Notes under the pieces: generated by a model
What the model was told of the DNA's origin: nothing
Seen by the model: the letters and a program-made list of their open reading frames with translations, nothing else
Database searches by the model: none
NCBI RefSeq assembly: GCF_016741935.1
Contig: NZ_JAERRG010000038.1
Span: forward strand, 1 to 64,000
Length of the DNA stretch: 64,000 nt
Reading direction: 5' to 3'
Source of the DNA: Streptomyces endocoffeicus
Lineage (GTDB): Bacteria; Actinomycetota; Actinomycetes; Streptomycetales; Streptomycetaceae
Made by a program: the position numbers and the translations under genes
Shown: in pieces, positions 19,161 through 28,597 of the stretch
How positions within the stretch are numbered: the first letter of the stretch is position 1
How the letters are laid out: every line of letters starts with the position of its first letter

Positions 19161-19815
19161 ATGGCACGACCTTCCCGTTACCCGCTTGAGCTTAAGGAGA
19201 TCGAGCACGTCTCCGAACTGGTCAGCCGAACCCATCAGCTCACATGGAGAGCCCGGTGCGGGGATGACCCACACGCCGGGTTCGGCGGGCAGGGACGGGG
19301 AAACCGACGGCCGAGAGGCCGCACGGCGTTCCATCCCCGATCCAACGGATCCGGGCGCCGGACCGCTCCCAGCCGGTCCTGCCGATGACACCCGGCGTTC
19401 CCGAGCGCCGCAGCCACGACTACGTCCGGGCCGGCACCACCACCTTGTCCGCCGCGTTGGAAGTGGCGACGGGGAAGGTCATCGGCTCCCTGCACCGCCG
19501 GCACCGGGCCATGGAGTTCAAGAAGTTCCTGGCCAGGCTCGACAAGGAGATTCCGGCGGGCCCCGGCGTGCACCTGATCCTGGACAACTACGCGACCCAC
19601 AAGACGCCCGAGGTCAAGAAGTGGCTGCCGGCGCACACGCGCTTCCGCCCGCACCGCTCCGTCCAGACTCTCGAACGCGACATCCGGGCATGGCCGGTCG
19701 ACTGGAACGAACAGCCACGACCGTTCGTCTGGACGAAGACAGCCGACGAGATCCTCGACAAAGTCACCACCTACCGCCACCAAATCTCCGACTCACGTCA
19801 CTGGGCCGGTCTCTA
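19161..19815 (+). mobile_element. Composite IS debris: IS3-like start and IS630 C-terminal half
   Basis: The first dozen codons from 19161 (MARPSRYPLEL) match the start of IS3-type OrfA proteins and then lose similarity. From about 19400 the frame gives DDE transposase sequence of IS630 type: TTTLSAALEVATGKVIG, EFKKFLARLDKEIP, GVHLILDNYATHKTPEVKKW with the second catalytic Asp, and WTKTADEILDKV. The segment after TRFRPH that usually carries the catalytic Glu is deleted. It is not active. Confidence 0.65.
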
Positions 19816-19825
19816 TAGTCCAGAT

Positions 19826-19993
19826 ATGACGCGAGGTGACCACACACGATCGAAAGTTCTACAGACGACCCGGGAGCTGACCAGCCCGCGCACGGCAATC
19901 GAGGCGATCGCCGGACTGCTGTGTGCACAGTTTGTGATGCGCCTGGTGGCTGCCAACGTTGTGAATGTCACCGATCAGGAGGTCAGCGCATGA
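19826..19993 (+). CDS. Short ORF coupled to the following SDR gene
   Basis: An ATG at 19826 opens a 55-codon frame whose TGA overlaps the SDR start as ATGA, which suggests real translation. The first part (TRSKVLQTTREL) resembles the start of TetR regulators and the second (TAIEAIAGLLCAQFVMRLV) resembles a TetR C-terminal helix. It may therefore be an internally deleted TetR gene that still drives translational coupling. I cannot assign a function. Confidence 0.3.
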   Translation: MTRGDHTRSKVLQTTRELTSPRTAIEAIAGLLCAQFVMRLVAANVVNVTDQEVSA

Positions 19994-21039
19994 GGACAGT
20001 GGATGCGTTGGTTACAGGGGGAACCGGGTTCATCGGGCGATGGCTGCTGCCCGAGTTGACCGCCGACGGTCAACGTGTCGCGGTGCTGATGCGTGGCGAA
20101 TCCGGACGTCTGGGCGAGCTTCGCTCATGGGTCGACGCGCACAAGGGGCGCGGTGACCTGCTGCATCCGTTGCCCGGAGACCTCGCGGCACCGGGCCTAC
20201 GGTTGAACGCAGATGACATGGTGGTTGCCCGGACCGCGCGGACGATCTTCCATCTCGGGGCGGCGATGTCGTTCGGTCTGCCCGACGCTGTCGCGCGCGA
20301 TGTCAATGTCGAGGGTTCCCTACGCGTGGCCGAACTGGCTGCCGATTCGCCGCGGCTGCAGCGGTTGGTTCTCGCGACCGGTTTTCAGCATCGGCGAGCA
20401 CCGTTCTGGATGCCGGACAACAAGTACCACGATTCGAAACTCGAGGCTGACACAGCTGTCCGCGAGTATGCGAAGGCGCACGCGATCCCGTTGACCGTGG
20501 TGCACCCGGGCCCGGTGGTCGGCGACTCTCGCACCGGGGAGACCACGCAGTTCTGGGGCTGGCCTGACCTGGTGAAAGCGCTGTGGCGTGGTCGGCTACC
20601 GGTCGCACCGGGCGGGAACCACCACTGGATGCCCCTAGTCGCTGTCAACTACGTGGCCGGGTTCATCGCGGGCGCCGCGAGTCTGGATGAAACCGTTGGC
20701 CAGGACTACTGGCTACTGCATGACAGCACCCCGCCCCTGGGCGAACTGATCGCCGCGGTGGCCGGGTACCTCGGTGTCTCGGCCCCGACACTCCACCTGC
20801 CCATGCCCCTGGTGGTCCTCGGGCTCCGTTCCGGGCTTAGTCGCTGGACGGGACTCGACCCGGAAGCCCTGGTGTTCATCGGTACCGACCGATTCCCCGT
20901 GGCCGATGCTGTGCGCCTGGCCGAACAGATCGGACTGACCGAGCCCGACCCGATCGAGCTGGCCTGCACCACCACCCGTTTTCTGCTCGATACCGACTTC
21001 GGCGCCAAAACGTCAAGTGAGCGCCCACATTCGCGATGA
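19990..21039 (+). CDS. Extended SDR / NAD-dependent epimerase-like reductase
   Basis: The ATG at 19990 gives 349 residues. The Rossmann motif VTGGTGFIGRWLL (8-20) is followed by HLGAAMSF and the YxxxK active site in KYHDSKLEAD. It resembles thioester-reductase or male-sterility-like extended SDRs that reduce or epimerise NAD(P)-linked substrates. The catalytic Ser/Thr before the Tyr is not obvious. Start choice rests on the ATGA overlap with the short upstream ORF. Flanking DNA is IS debris and broken genes, so it stands alone functionally. Confidence 0.8.
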   Translation: MRTVDALVTGGTGFIGRWLLPELTADGQRVAVLMRGESGRLGELRSWVDAHKGRGDLLHPLPGDLAAPGLRLNADDMVVARTARTIFHLGAAMSFGLPDAVARDVNVEGSLRVAELAADSPRLQRLVLATGFQHRRAPFWMPDNKYHDSKLEADTAVREYAKAHAIPLTVVHPGPVVGDSRTGETTQFWGWPDLVKALWRGRLPVAPGGNHHWMPLVAVNYVAGFIAGAASLDETVGQDYWLLHDSTPPLGELIAAVAGYLGVSAPTLHLPMPLVVLGLRSGLSRWTGLDPEALVFIGTDRFPVADAVRLAEQIGLTEPDPIELACTTTRFLLDTDFGAKTSSERPHSR

Positions 21040-21281
21040 ACGTGGCCGCAGCAAAATTCGCGACCCTGGCCGCATGCTGCCGTGCACTGGTGGCGACGCC
21101 CAGACCGTTGTTCCGTCCCCGACCCGCGGATCAACGGTTGCTGGCGACGCTGATCGATCGCGATGTTCGTCGTCGGCGAAGGCCATCGCCTCAGTGACGG
21201 TGGTGCGCCAGGCCGAACGCCGCGCAGATGTTCACACAACATACCCGACGACACCGGTCGCACAGTCCGGAGGAAGTAGCT

Positions 21282-21431
21282 ATGAGCCAGTCCACTCACC
21301 TCGACATCGAGCTCGCGCCGCCCGACGGCGTGACCTTGCGCGGGGCGCTGTACGTTCCCGACCGGCCCGGTCGGCACCCGGCGATCACCATGGCGCATGG
21401 GTACGGCGCCATGAAGGAAATGCGGGTGTGA
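21282..21431 (+). pseudogene. Alpha/beta hydrolase, N-terminal fragment
   Basis: A strong Shine-Dalgarno (GGAGGAAG) precedes an ATG at 21282. The 49 residues LDIELAPPDGVTLRGALYVP, then HPAITMAHGYGAMKEM, are the first strands and oxyanion region (HGYGA) of a dienelactone-hydrolase or X-Pro-peptidase-like fold. It stops at 21431, so the nucleophile and the rest are missing. Bases 21040-21281 and 21432-21702 show nothing I can name. Confidence 0.6.
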
Positions 21432-21702
21432 TCCAGGCAATCGCGCGCAGCGAGGCGTTCGAGAAGACCATCTGGCGCGGGGGCTCGTACTGCACGCGTT
21501 CACGGAGGTAGACGGCGCTTCGAAAACAGCCCGGAGGACAAGGAGACCCGGAGCCGGCTCCCCATGATCAAGGGTCACTCGGACCCTCGCCCAGCGCTCC
21601 GGCGGCGACGCGGAGAGCGGTGATCGACGACGGCGACCTCTACTGACCGCGCTCGCCGTGCACGGCACCACCGCTCTCCCCGGCGCTGCGCGCGGCGTTC
21701 GC

Positions 21703-22029
21703 TCATCGTTCGTTGAGCCAGCCGCAGACCCAGTAGTTCCCATCCGTGTCGCGCTCGGCCATCCACTGGTACGTGACCTCGCCGGCCAGTTCCCCGGAGC
21801 CGGGGGCCCGCTGGGTGATCCGCACGTCCACGCTTGAAATCGTTGAGCCACTTCATCAGCAAATGCGGCTTGTACTTGGCGCGTGACCACAGATCCGGCT
21901 CCCCCGCTCAAGGGCATCCATGTGTTCCAAGACGCCCCGTGCCTCGTCAGCGGAGAATGCTCGCAGCGGATGGACATAACCGTCTCGCTCATACTGGTGA
22001 ACTTGTGCGTCCGTGAGGAGCTTTGGCAT
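21703..22029 (-). pseudogene. PhyH-type dioxygenase N-terminus fused to an unrelated tail
   Basis: From the ATG at 22029 (Shine-Dalgarno AAGGGA) the reading MPKLLTDAQVHQYERDGYVH and FSADEARGVLEHMDALERG is the start of a phytanoyl-CoA dioxygenase-like Fe/2-oxoglutarate enzyme. One base is lost near 21900. The next frame gives LWSRAKYKPHLLMKWLND, then a second shift leads to VRITQRAPGSGELAGEVTYQ and a stop at 21703. That tail looks like the end of another small protein, possibly NTF2-like. The HxD...H iron ligands are absent. It follows the ABC transporter genes and was probably their last operon member. Confidence 0.55.
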
Positions 22030-22103
22030 CTTGGCTGGTCCCTTCTTTTCTGGGTGATGGGATGGAATGCGACGGAAGGCGAGCTTCCTCGATGCCTCCC
22101 CGC

Positions 22104-23171
22104 CTATGTGTCGATGCGTATGCCCTCGGCATCGAAGAGATGCAGACGTTCGACATCGACGCACAGGCGCACGGTGTCCGCTATGACGGTTCCCACCGGC
22201 AGCCGGGCCTTGAGCTTGTGGTCACTGGCGAGAGTGATGTGGGCGAGTTCCTCACTGCCAAGCAGTTCGAGGAGCCTGACCCGGCCGGTGAGCGTGATGT
22301 GGGGGCGGCCTGCCGAGGTGTCGGCCGTTCGAAGGTCCTCGGGCCTGATGCCGATGCACGCCGTCGCGGCGGCCTTCGGCGCCCGGAGCTCGACGATCGG
22401 CGACCCGTCGGGCGTTCGGAAGTATCCGTCCTGGACGGTGCCGTCGAGGAGGTTCATGGCTCCGAGGAACGAAGCGGTGAACCTGTTCGCCGGGCGGGCG
22501 TAGACCTCGCGTGGAGTGGCCTGTTGCTGTAGCTGTCCCTCGTTCAGGACGGCTACCTGATCGCCAAGTGTGAGCGCCTCGGTCTGGTCGTGGGTGACGT
22601 AGACGACCGTGGCACCGAGCTTCTGGAACAGTTCGTGCAATTCGGTGCGCATATCGACCCGCAGCGCGGCGTCGAGGTTCGACAGCGGCTCGTCCATCAG
22701 CAGCACAGACGGCTGGCGGATCAGCGCCCGCCCAATGCCGACACGCTGTTTCTGCCCACCTGACAGCTGGGCTGGCTTCTTCTCCAGATGTGAAGTCAAC
22801 CGCAGCAGCCGTGCGATCCCGGCGACCCGCCCGGCGCGCTCACTTCGCGGCACCTTGCCCATGACCAGCGGGAACTCGATGTTGGCGGCAACCGTCTTGG
22901 CCGGGTACAGGGCGTAGTTCTGGAAGACCATGGCCGTGCTTCGACGCTGGGGGTCGGCATGAGTCATGTCACGGCCGTTGATCCGGATCGTCCCGCCGGT
23001 GGGATGGTCCAGTCCGGCGATGCAGCGCAGCAGGGTGGTCTTGCCGCAACCGCTGGGCCCGACCAGGGTCAGTGTTTCGCCGGCCTGGCACGACACGGTC
23101 ACTTGACGCAGGGCCTGGTCCGTCGGCCCGAACGTCTTGGTCACGTCGACGCAGTCGATTCCCTCAGCCAT
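22104..23171 (-). CDS. ABC transporter ATPase, UgpC/MsmK type
   Basis: This 355-residue importer ATPase has Walker A GPSGCGKTT (about 37-45), signature LSGGQKQR, Walker B LLMDEPLSNLDA and switch THD, followed by a C-terminal TOBE/MalK-like regulatory domain. It energises a carbohydrate-type ABC importer. Its ATG overlaps the binding-protein stop by 8 bases, so the genes are coupled. UgpC-type ATPases may serve several importers, but having its own copy in the operon suggests a dedicated role here. Confidence 0.9.
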   Translation of the reverse strand: MAEGIDCVDVTKTFGPTDQALRQVTVSCQAGETLTLVGPSGCGKTTLLRCIAGLDHPTGGTIRINGRDMTHADPQRRSTAMVFQNYALYPAKTVAANIEFPLVMGKVPRSERAGRVAGIARLLRLTSHLEKKPAQLSGGQKQRVGIGRALIRQPSVLLMDEPLSNLDAALRVDMRTELHELFQKLGATVVYVTHDQTEALTLGDQVAVLNEGQLQQQATPREVYARPANRFTASFLGAMNLLDGTVQDGYFRTPDGSPIVELRAPKAAATACIGIRPEDLRTADTSAGRPHITLTGRVRLLELLGSEELAHITLASDHKLKARLPVGTVIADTVRLCVDVERLHLFDAEGIRIDT

Positions 23172-24447
23172 GGTTCTTCAGGATCTCGTTGACCGCGTTC
23201 TGCGACTCGGTGAGCGCCTTCTCTGGGGACTCACTGCCACCCAGAGCCTGCAGGAGGCTCTTCTCGATGGCATCGTTCGCCTCGACGTCGTGGCTGCCGG
23301 GGTAGGTCTGCCACTGGTTCAGGTGGGGGATGGCGTCCAGCGGTGTGTGCCGGTTGGGCTTCTCGCTGAAGTACTTCTTCAACTCCGGGCTCTTCAGGGC
23401 GACGGAGTTGACGGGTATGTAGCCGGACGCAAGGGTCAGTGCCGTGCTCGCCGTTGGACTGGCCAGTTGCTGAATGGCCTTGAGGGCGGCCTCCTGACGG
23501 TGAGGGTCCTTGGTGAGCAAGACGATCGCCGCGCCTGACGCGGGTGCGCTGCGTGTGCCGCCGTCTTTGATGGGGGCCTGTCCGGTGGCGACGGTGAACT
23601 TCGCGCTCTTGTTGATGTTGCCGAGGTTTCCGTTGGACTGGATCAGCATGCCGGCGTCGCCGTTGATGAATGCCTGGACATTGGGGCTGGTGTCCGATGT
23701 GCGGGCGAGCAACGGCATGGCCTTGTCCTTGACCAGGCCGCGCCAGTAGTTGACCACCGCACGGCCCTGGGGGCTGTTGAATGCGGCGCCGGTTTCGCCG
23801 GGGTTGAGCATCGTGCCACCGGCGCTTGCCAGTTGCTGCTGGAAATCGATATTGCTGCCGCCATTCCAGTCCATCACGATGCCGTACTTATGCTTGGCCG
23901 GATCCGCCAGCTTCGTAGCGTCCTTGCGCAGCTCACTCCACGTGGTTGGCAGATGCGTCGGGTCGAGCCCTGCGGCCTTGAACATATCCGCGTTGGCGTA
24001 GAGGATCCGCGTCGCGACGCCGTAGGGAATCCCGTATTGTTTTCCGTTGTACTGGGTGAGCTTCAGGAACTTCGGGTCGATGTTCTTGGTGTCCAGGCTG
24101 CCCTTGGCCATCGCACTGTCCAGCGGCTGGGCGATGCCGAGGTCGACCAGTCCGCGCAGGTTATTCAGCCCGACCAGAGCCACATCCGGCAGGCGACCGG
24201 TGCCTGCCTCGCGGATGATCCGCTGCTGGACGTCGTTGTAGTTCTTGCCCGCAAGGACAAGGTTCACCCGAGGAGCTTTCGGCTCTTTCTCCAGCGGCTT
24301 GATGGCAGTTTTCAACGGATCGGCATAGAGGCTGGCTTGCGTGTAGTAGACACTGACAGCGCCGCCCTTGGTGTTCGATGTGCCGCAGGAAGTCACCCCG
24401 GCCAGAAGGCCGAGGGATGCCAGCGCTACGGTGATTCTCCATCGCAT
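23164..24447 (-). CDS. ABC transporter extracellular solute-binding lipoprotein
   Basis: This 427-residue protein is a family 1 solute-binding protein. It has an N-terminal signal with lipobox GVTSC, so it is membrane-anchored. Motifs include YGIPYGVATRILYANADMF and a Gly/Asn-rich ligand cleft region. Family members bind mono- or oligosaccharides, glycerol-phosphodiesters or sugar acids. It sits between the permeases and the ATPase and defines the specificity of the importer. I cannot name the substrate from sequence alone. Confidence 0.88.
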   Translation of the reverse strand: MRWRITVALASLGLLAGVTSCGTSNTKGGAVSVYYTQASLYADPLKTAIKPLEKEPKAPRVNLVLAGKNYNDVQQRIIREAGTGRLPDVALVGLNNLRGLVDLGIAQPLDSAMAKGSLDTKNIDPKFLKLTQYNGKQYGIPYGVATRILYANADMFKAAGLDPTHLPTTWSELRKDATKLADPAKHKYGIVMDWNGGSNIDFQQQLASAGGTMLNPGETGAAFNSPQGRAVVNYWRGLVKDKAMPLLARTSDTSPNVQAFINGDAGMLIQSNGNLGNINKSAKFTVATGQAPIKDGGTRSAPASGAAIVLLTKDPHRQEAALKAIQQLASPTASTALTLASGYIPVNSVALKSPELKKYFSEKPNRHTPLDAIPHLNQWQTYPGSHDVEANDAIEKSLLQALGGSESPEKALTESQNAVNEILKNHG

Positions 24448-24483
24448 GGTTTCACTCCTTGAAAATGAGACCGATTGGTGTGT

Positions 24484-25398
24484 CTAGTCCGGGGTGTTCG
24501 ACAGCACGAGACCGCGAACGAAATGCCGCTGGGCGAGCAGGAACCCCACCACGAGCGGAAGCACCGCCAGCGTGGCGGCGGCCATCTGGGCAGCGAAGTC
24601 ATTGCTTTCCGAGTTGGCGAATGCGGAAATACCGTAGGACACCGTTGCCGCATTGTCACTCGACAGGACCAGGCTCGGCCAGAAGTAGTCGTTCCAGTGG
24701 GAGACGATACTGAAGACAGCGAATGCGGTGAGCGCCGGCCGGGCCATCGGCAGGACGATTCGCCATACCGTTGTCCAGTTACTTGCTCCATCGAGCCGCG
24801 CGGCGTCCAGTACGTTCTGCGGGATTCCCAGAAAGAACTGGCGGAGCAGGAACACGCCGAAGGCGCTGGCAAGAAAAGGTGAAATCAGCGACAGGCGATT
24901 GTCCAGGAGGCCGACCTTGGCGAACAGCAGATACAAGGGTACGGCCACGACCTGCATCGGCAGCATGGTGCCGAACAGAACCAACCCGAGTGCCAACCTG
25001 CTGCCGCGAAACCGCATCCGCGCCAGGGCGTAGGCGGCCGGAACGGCGAGCAGCACCTGACCGAGGAAGATCAGCCCGGTCACCGCCACGCTGTTGAGGA
25101 AGTACTGCCCCATCGGCACCGTGTCGAAGACGCGGCGATAGGAGTCGAAGGTCGGATGCCGCGGCAGGAGGTCGCCGTTGTAGATTTCGTCGTCCGGTTT
25201 GAAAGAGCTGAACACCATCCAGGCGAACGGCGCGAGCATGACGATGGCACCCAAGGCCAGCAGTATGTGCCGGGGTATGTCGCTCGCGGCGGCCCGCCGC
25301 AGGACGCTTCCCCGGCCATGGCCGGAGGAGTCGGGTGGCTCTGTTCGGCCCGGCGACAGAACGCCGGCGGCATGGTGCGATTCCGCGCCGGTGGTCAT
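24484..25398 (-). CDS. ABC transporter permease, MalG type
   Basis: This 304-residue inner-membrane permease has six predicted helices. The cytoplasmic EAA loop LDAARLDGASNWTTVWRIVL docks onto the ATPase. It is the second permease of the importer; its start overlaps the MalF-type gene stop as ATGA. The N-terminal 35 residues are polar and variable, as is common. Confidence 0.9.
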   Translation of the reverse strand: MTTGAESHHAAGVLSPGRTEPPDSSGHGRGSVLRRAAASDIPRHILLALGAIVMLAPFAWMVFSSFKPDDEIYNGDLLPRHPTFDSYRRVFDTVPMGQYFLNSVAVTGLIFLGQVLLAVPAAYALARMRFRGSRLALGLVLFGTMLPMQVVAVPLYLLFAKVGLLDNRLSLISPFLASAFGVFLLRQFFLGIPQNVLDAARLDGASNWTTVWRIVLPMARPALTAFAVFSIVSHWNDYFWPSLVLSSDNAATVSYGISAFANSESNDFAAQMAAATLAVLPLVVGFLLAQRHFVRGLVLSNTPD

Positions 25399-26330
25399 CG
25401 GGCGCCCGCCTTACTGAGTCGTCGGCCGAATGACCGCATCTGCACCAGCGTCACCAGCATGACGGTGACCAGCAGCACGATGCTGATGACGGCCCCTCCG
25501 CTGATGTCCTGATAGAAAACCCCTCGCCGGTAGAGTTCATAGCTCAGAGTTGTGGTACTGCCGATGGGCCCTCCCTCGGTCATCAGCGCCACGGTGTCGT
25601 AGACGCGCAGCGCGCTGATGGTGCTGATGACGACGGCGAACACCGTGGTCGGCCCGAGAGCGGGCCACTGGACGTGCCAGAACCGATGCCAGGCGTTCGC
25701 GCCATCGAGACGGGCCGCCTCCAGATGCGCGGTGGGCACGTTGGCCAGCCCCGAAAGAAACAGCACCACCGCGTATCCGAGTTGGTGCCACACTCCCACG
25801 AGGGCAACCGCCGGGAGGGCGAGCGAACTGTCGCTCAACCAGTTCGTCACTCCGAACAACTGGCCCACGGTGGAGTCGATCAGCCCCCGTTCCGGGTAGA
25901 ACATCCACTTCCAGACGATGCTCATCGCGGCGAGAGTGCTGGCGAACGGCAGAAAGTACACGGTCCGCCAGAAAACCTTTCCACGCCGCACGCTGTGAAT
26001 GGTGAGGGCGATCAGAAGGCCGAGCACCGTGACGGCCGGCACGGTGAACAGCGAGTACAGCAGAGTATTGATGAGAGCTTGGCGCAGTTCCTCACTGTCC
26101 AACACCTGCCGGAAGGAGTCGAGGCCGGTGAACCGGGCGCCGCCGCCGGCCAGAGGCCAGTTGAACAGGGCCAGCACCAGCGCCGACGCTGCCGGAAGTA
26201 CGGAGAACACCCCCAGAAACAGCAGGAACGGACCGCACAGCACATATGCGCCGACGCGCTTCCGGAATGACGCAGTGTGCAATGCGCCCGCAGGTGCACC
26301 ACCCGCTGATTGATGGAGAGACAGAGTCAT
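25395..26330 (-). CDS. ABC transporter permease, MalF type
   Basis: This 311-residue permease has about six helices and the EAA loop EAARLDGANAWHRFWHVQWP. It pairs with the MalG-type protein to form the channel. It lies 57 bp downstream of the aldolase gene on the same strand, with a hairpin in the gap. The order aldolase-MalF-MalG-SBP-ATPase indicates one operon in which the imported compound is cleaved by the aldolase. Confidence 0.9.
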   Translation of the reverse strand: MTLSLHQSAGGAPAGALHTASFRKRVGAYVLCGPFLLFLGVFSVLPAASALVLALFNWPLAGGGARFTGLDSFRQVLDSEELRQALINTLLYSLFTVPAVTVLGLLIALTIHSVRRGKVFWRTVYFLPFASTLAAMSIVWKWMFYPERGLIDSTVGQLFGVTNWLSDSSLALPAVALVGVWHQLGYAVVLFLSGLANVPTAHLEAARLDGANAWHRFWHVQWPALGPTTVFAVVISTISALRVYDTVALMTEGGPIGSTTTLSYELYRRGVFYQDISGGAVISIVLLVTVMLVTLVQMRSFGRRLSKAGAR

Positions 26331-26354
26331 GTGGCCGCCCTTGCGGTGTGGGAC

Positions 26355-26380
26355 CGGTTCCCTGCGACGGAACCGTTTTT
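26355..26380 (+). terminator. Hairpin plus T5 in the aldolase-permease gap
   Basis: A perfect 7-bp stem (26355-26361 with 26369-26375) followed by five T reads as an intrinsic terminator on the plus strand, opposite to the flanking operon. On the operon strand the same hairpin would lie between the aldolase and permease genes and may tune the ratio of their transcripts. The palindrome could also be an operator. Confidence 0.4.
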
Positions 26381-26387
26381 CTTGTTG

Positions 26388-27167
26388 TCAGACGCCAAGA
26401 TCGGCGCGCGTCCGGGCGACAGCATCGATCATGAGCGGAGCCGGGAGGAATTGAAGGACTCGCGCGCCGGCCTCGACGTAGTCGGCAGCCCACTCGGCGC
26501 CGCGGGAACCGACGGAGATCCCCACCGCCGCACCTGCGGCTGTGGCTCGCTTGATGCCGTCGCGGACGGCCTTCCGGACTTCAGGGTGCATCGTGTCGCC
26601 GGTGTATCCCATGGTCGCCGCGATGTCGTTGGGGCCGAAGGTGATGACATCCACACCCGGAACCGCGGCGATGTCTCCGATATTCGCCAGGCCGGTCGGA
26701 TCCTCGATCGTGCAGACGACCAGCGTCTCACTATTCGCGAACGCGAAGGCATCCTGCGCGTCCAGGCCGAGCGCCCAACGGGCGTGCATGCCATGCCCGC
26801 TCGGCGATGTGAGGGTGCGGTCACCTTCCGGTGCGAACTTCACCGAACGGACGGCAGCGGCCGCGTCGCGCGCCGTTCGGGTGTGGGCGAAGGTGAGTCC
26901 GCTGACACCGCGGTTGAGAAGTTGCACGACAAAGCCGGACTCAACCCCTGAGACTCTTGCCGTGGGAACGATGTCGGCCGCTTCGGCGGAACGTACCGCG
27001 TGCTCGATGCTCTCCAGCGTGTAGGGCCCCTGTTCGCAGTCGAAGCGCACAAAGTCCAGCCTGGCCAAGGCGGCATATTCGACCATCATCGGATCTGGTG
27101 AGTCCAAGCCCAGTCCGAAAACCATGTCACCGAGGAGGATCTTTTCCTTCATCTTATTTTTCTTCAT
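26388..27167 (-). CDS. HpcH/HpaI-type 2-oxo-acid aldolase
   Basis: From the ATG at 27167, preceded by CAGGGAGA, the protein has 259 residues. FDCEQGPYTLESIEHAV, CTIEDPTGLANIGDIA and DVITFGPNDIAATMG are the metal- and pyruvate-binding motifs of class II HpcH/HpaI aldolases. These split 4-hydroxy-2-oxo acids into pyruvate and an aldehyde. A longer upstream frame lacks support. The first codons encode MKKNKMKEK in AT-rich DNA, unlike the rest of the gene. It is the first gene of the importer operon. Confidence 0.85.
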   Translation of the reverse strand: MKKNKMKEKILLGDMVFGLGLDSPDPMMVEYAALARLDFVRFDCEQGPYTLESIEHAVRSAEAADIVPTARVSGVESGFVVQLLNRGVSGLTFAHTRTARDAAAAVRSVKFAPEGDRTLTSPSGHGMHARWALGLDAQDAFAFANSETLVVCTIEDPTGLANIGDIAAVPGVDVITFGPNDIAATMGYTGDTMHPEVRKAVRDGIKRATAAGAAVGISVGSRGAEWAADYVEAGARVLQFLPAPLMIDAVARTRADLGV

Positions 27168-27472
27168 ACTGTCTCCCTGCCGCGGTCGAAGTGGAAGGCA
27201 TGAGTGAGCGGGGCGCAGCCGCACGCGGTCAATGCAAGTGCGAGCAGCTGCGGCGTCAGCGTGAATACGCTCACCAGGAGGACCGCCCAGCCGGTCAGGA
27301 CTGGTGCCGAGCAGATCAAGATGGTCGGCACCATCGTGCAGGATCCGTCGCGGACGCTGACTTCCTCTATGCCCGAGGAAGTCGGCCGGGTCGGAATTGC
27401 GGAGCCCAGGACCCTCGGTCAGGGAGCGATTTTCCCTTCAATGATGACCGTATGGCAACAGCGTTGCGTGCG
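27168..27472. other. Intergenic stretch upstream of the aldolase operon
   Basis: These 305 bases contain the expected promoter region of the aldolase-importer operon. I see no ORF with a recognisable product and no clear operator. Confidence 0.5.
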
Positions 27473-28597
27473 CTACGGGCGCCGGACGATGTTTGCCCAT
27501 CGTTCATGTGACGACAGGGCGGAGATGATCTCCAATCCCCGCCGGACCTGCGCCCGGTCGAGCGGAGTGCTCAGTGACAGCCGCACCCGGGGTGGCACCG
27601 GGTGGCCGTCGACGGCGAACATCTCGGCCGGCCGGACCAGCACACCGCGTTCCGCGGCGGCCGCGGTGTAGCTGTGCGAGGTGTGCCCGGTCGGCACGCG
27701 CAGCCACAGATGCATGGCCGCGTCCTGGGTGTCGAAGTGCAGCCCGTGCAGCAGCTGCCCGGCGAGTCGCTGTCGTACGGCCGACTCCCGGTGGATGGCG
27801 TCGGCGATGGCAGTGGCCTGGCCGCCGTCGATCCAACGGCGGACGACCTCGGCGGACAGTGGATTCGCCACCCAGTACGACAGCCGCGCGATGGGCTGCG
27901 TCACGGCCTCGACGGCGGGCCCGTCGGGGCCGAGAAGGTATCCGACCCGGAGCCCCTGAGTGAGCGACTTGGTCAGCCCCATCGAGTACCAGGTCAGCTC
28001 CGGGGCCAGGGTCGCGATCGGCGGCGGCGTATCCGGGTGAAGGGCGCCGAGCACATCATCCTCGAATACCGGCACCCCGTATTGGCGCGCGACGGCGACG
28101 ATCTGGTGTCGTCGCTCCAGGCTCATCGTTGTCGTGGTCGGGTTGTGGTAGCCCGGATTGCAGTAGATCAGCCGAGGTTTGAGCTTCCGGCACGCCGCGG
28201 CAAGCGACTCGGGCACCATGCCGTCATCGTCAAGATCGACCGGGCGGAGGCGAACTCTGGCACGCTCGGCCAGGTTGCCGATGGCCCCATAGGTGAGGCC
28301 CTCGGCCAGTACGACATCCCCCGGGGCGGCCAGGTGGCGCAGGACCAACAGGAGCGAACTCTGCGTTCCGTTGGTCAACAGCAACCGGTGCGGCTCTGGC
28401 GCGGGCATCCGCCGCGCCATCCATCGTGCCGCCGCGAGGCGGTCTTCCGGGCCGCCGCCGGTCTTGCTCTCGTGGAGCAGCGTCCGGGCGCCGGGGTCGG
28501 CGGCGATGGCCCCGAGGGTATCGGCCAGTGCGTCGCCCACCTCGGGCGGGGCTGGCGGTATGGATCGGGTGAAGTCGGCGACGACGTCGTGCTGCAT
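27473..28597 (-). CDS. PLP-dependent aminotransferase, class I/II (MocR-like domain without wHTH)
   Basis: This 374-residue fold-type I PLP enzyme starts at an ATG with Shine-Dalgarno GAGGAG. TNGTQSSLLLVLRHLA binds the cofactor phosphate, YCNPGYHNPTTTTMS and VFEDDVLGALH contain the PLP-ring Asn and Asp, and GLTKSLTQGLRVGY has the Schiff-base lysine. It resembles the aminotransferase half of MocR/GntR regulators but lacks the N-terminal DNA-binding domain, so it is probably an enzyme. It is divergent from the HAD-GGT operon and probably shares its control. Confidence 0.83.
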   Translation of the reverse strand: MQHDVVADFTRSIPPAPPEVGDALADTLGAIAADPGARTLLHESKTGGGPEDRLAAARWMARRMPAPEPHRLLLTNGTQSSLLLVLRHLAAPGDVVLAEGLTYGAIGNLAERARVRLRPVDLDDDGMVPESLAAACRKLKPRLIYCNPGYHNPTTTTMSLERRHQIVAVARQYGVPVFEDDVLGALHPDTPPPIATLAPELTWYSMGLTKSLTQGLRVGYLLGPDGPAVEAVTQPIARLSYWVANPLSAEVVRRWIDGGQATAIADAIHRESAVRQRLAGQLLHGLHFDTQDAAMHLWLRVPTGHTSHSYTAAAAERGVLVRPAEMFAVDGHPVPPRVRLSLSTPLDRAQVRRGLEIISALSSHERWANIVRRP

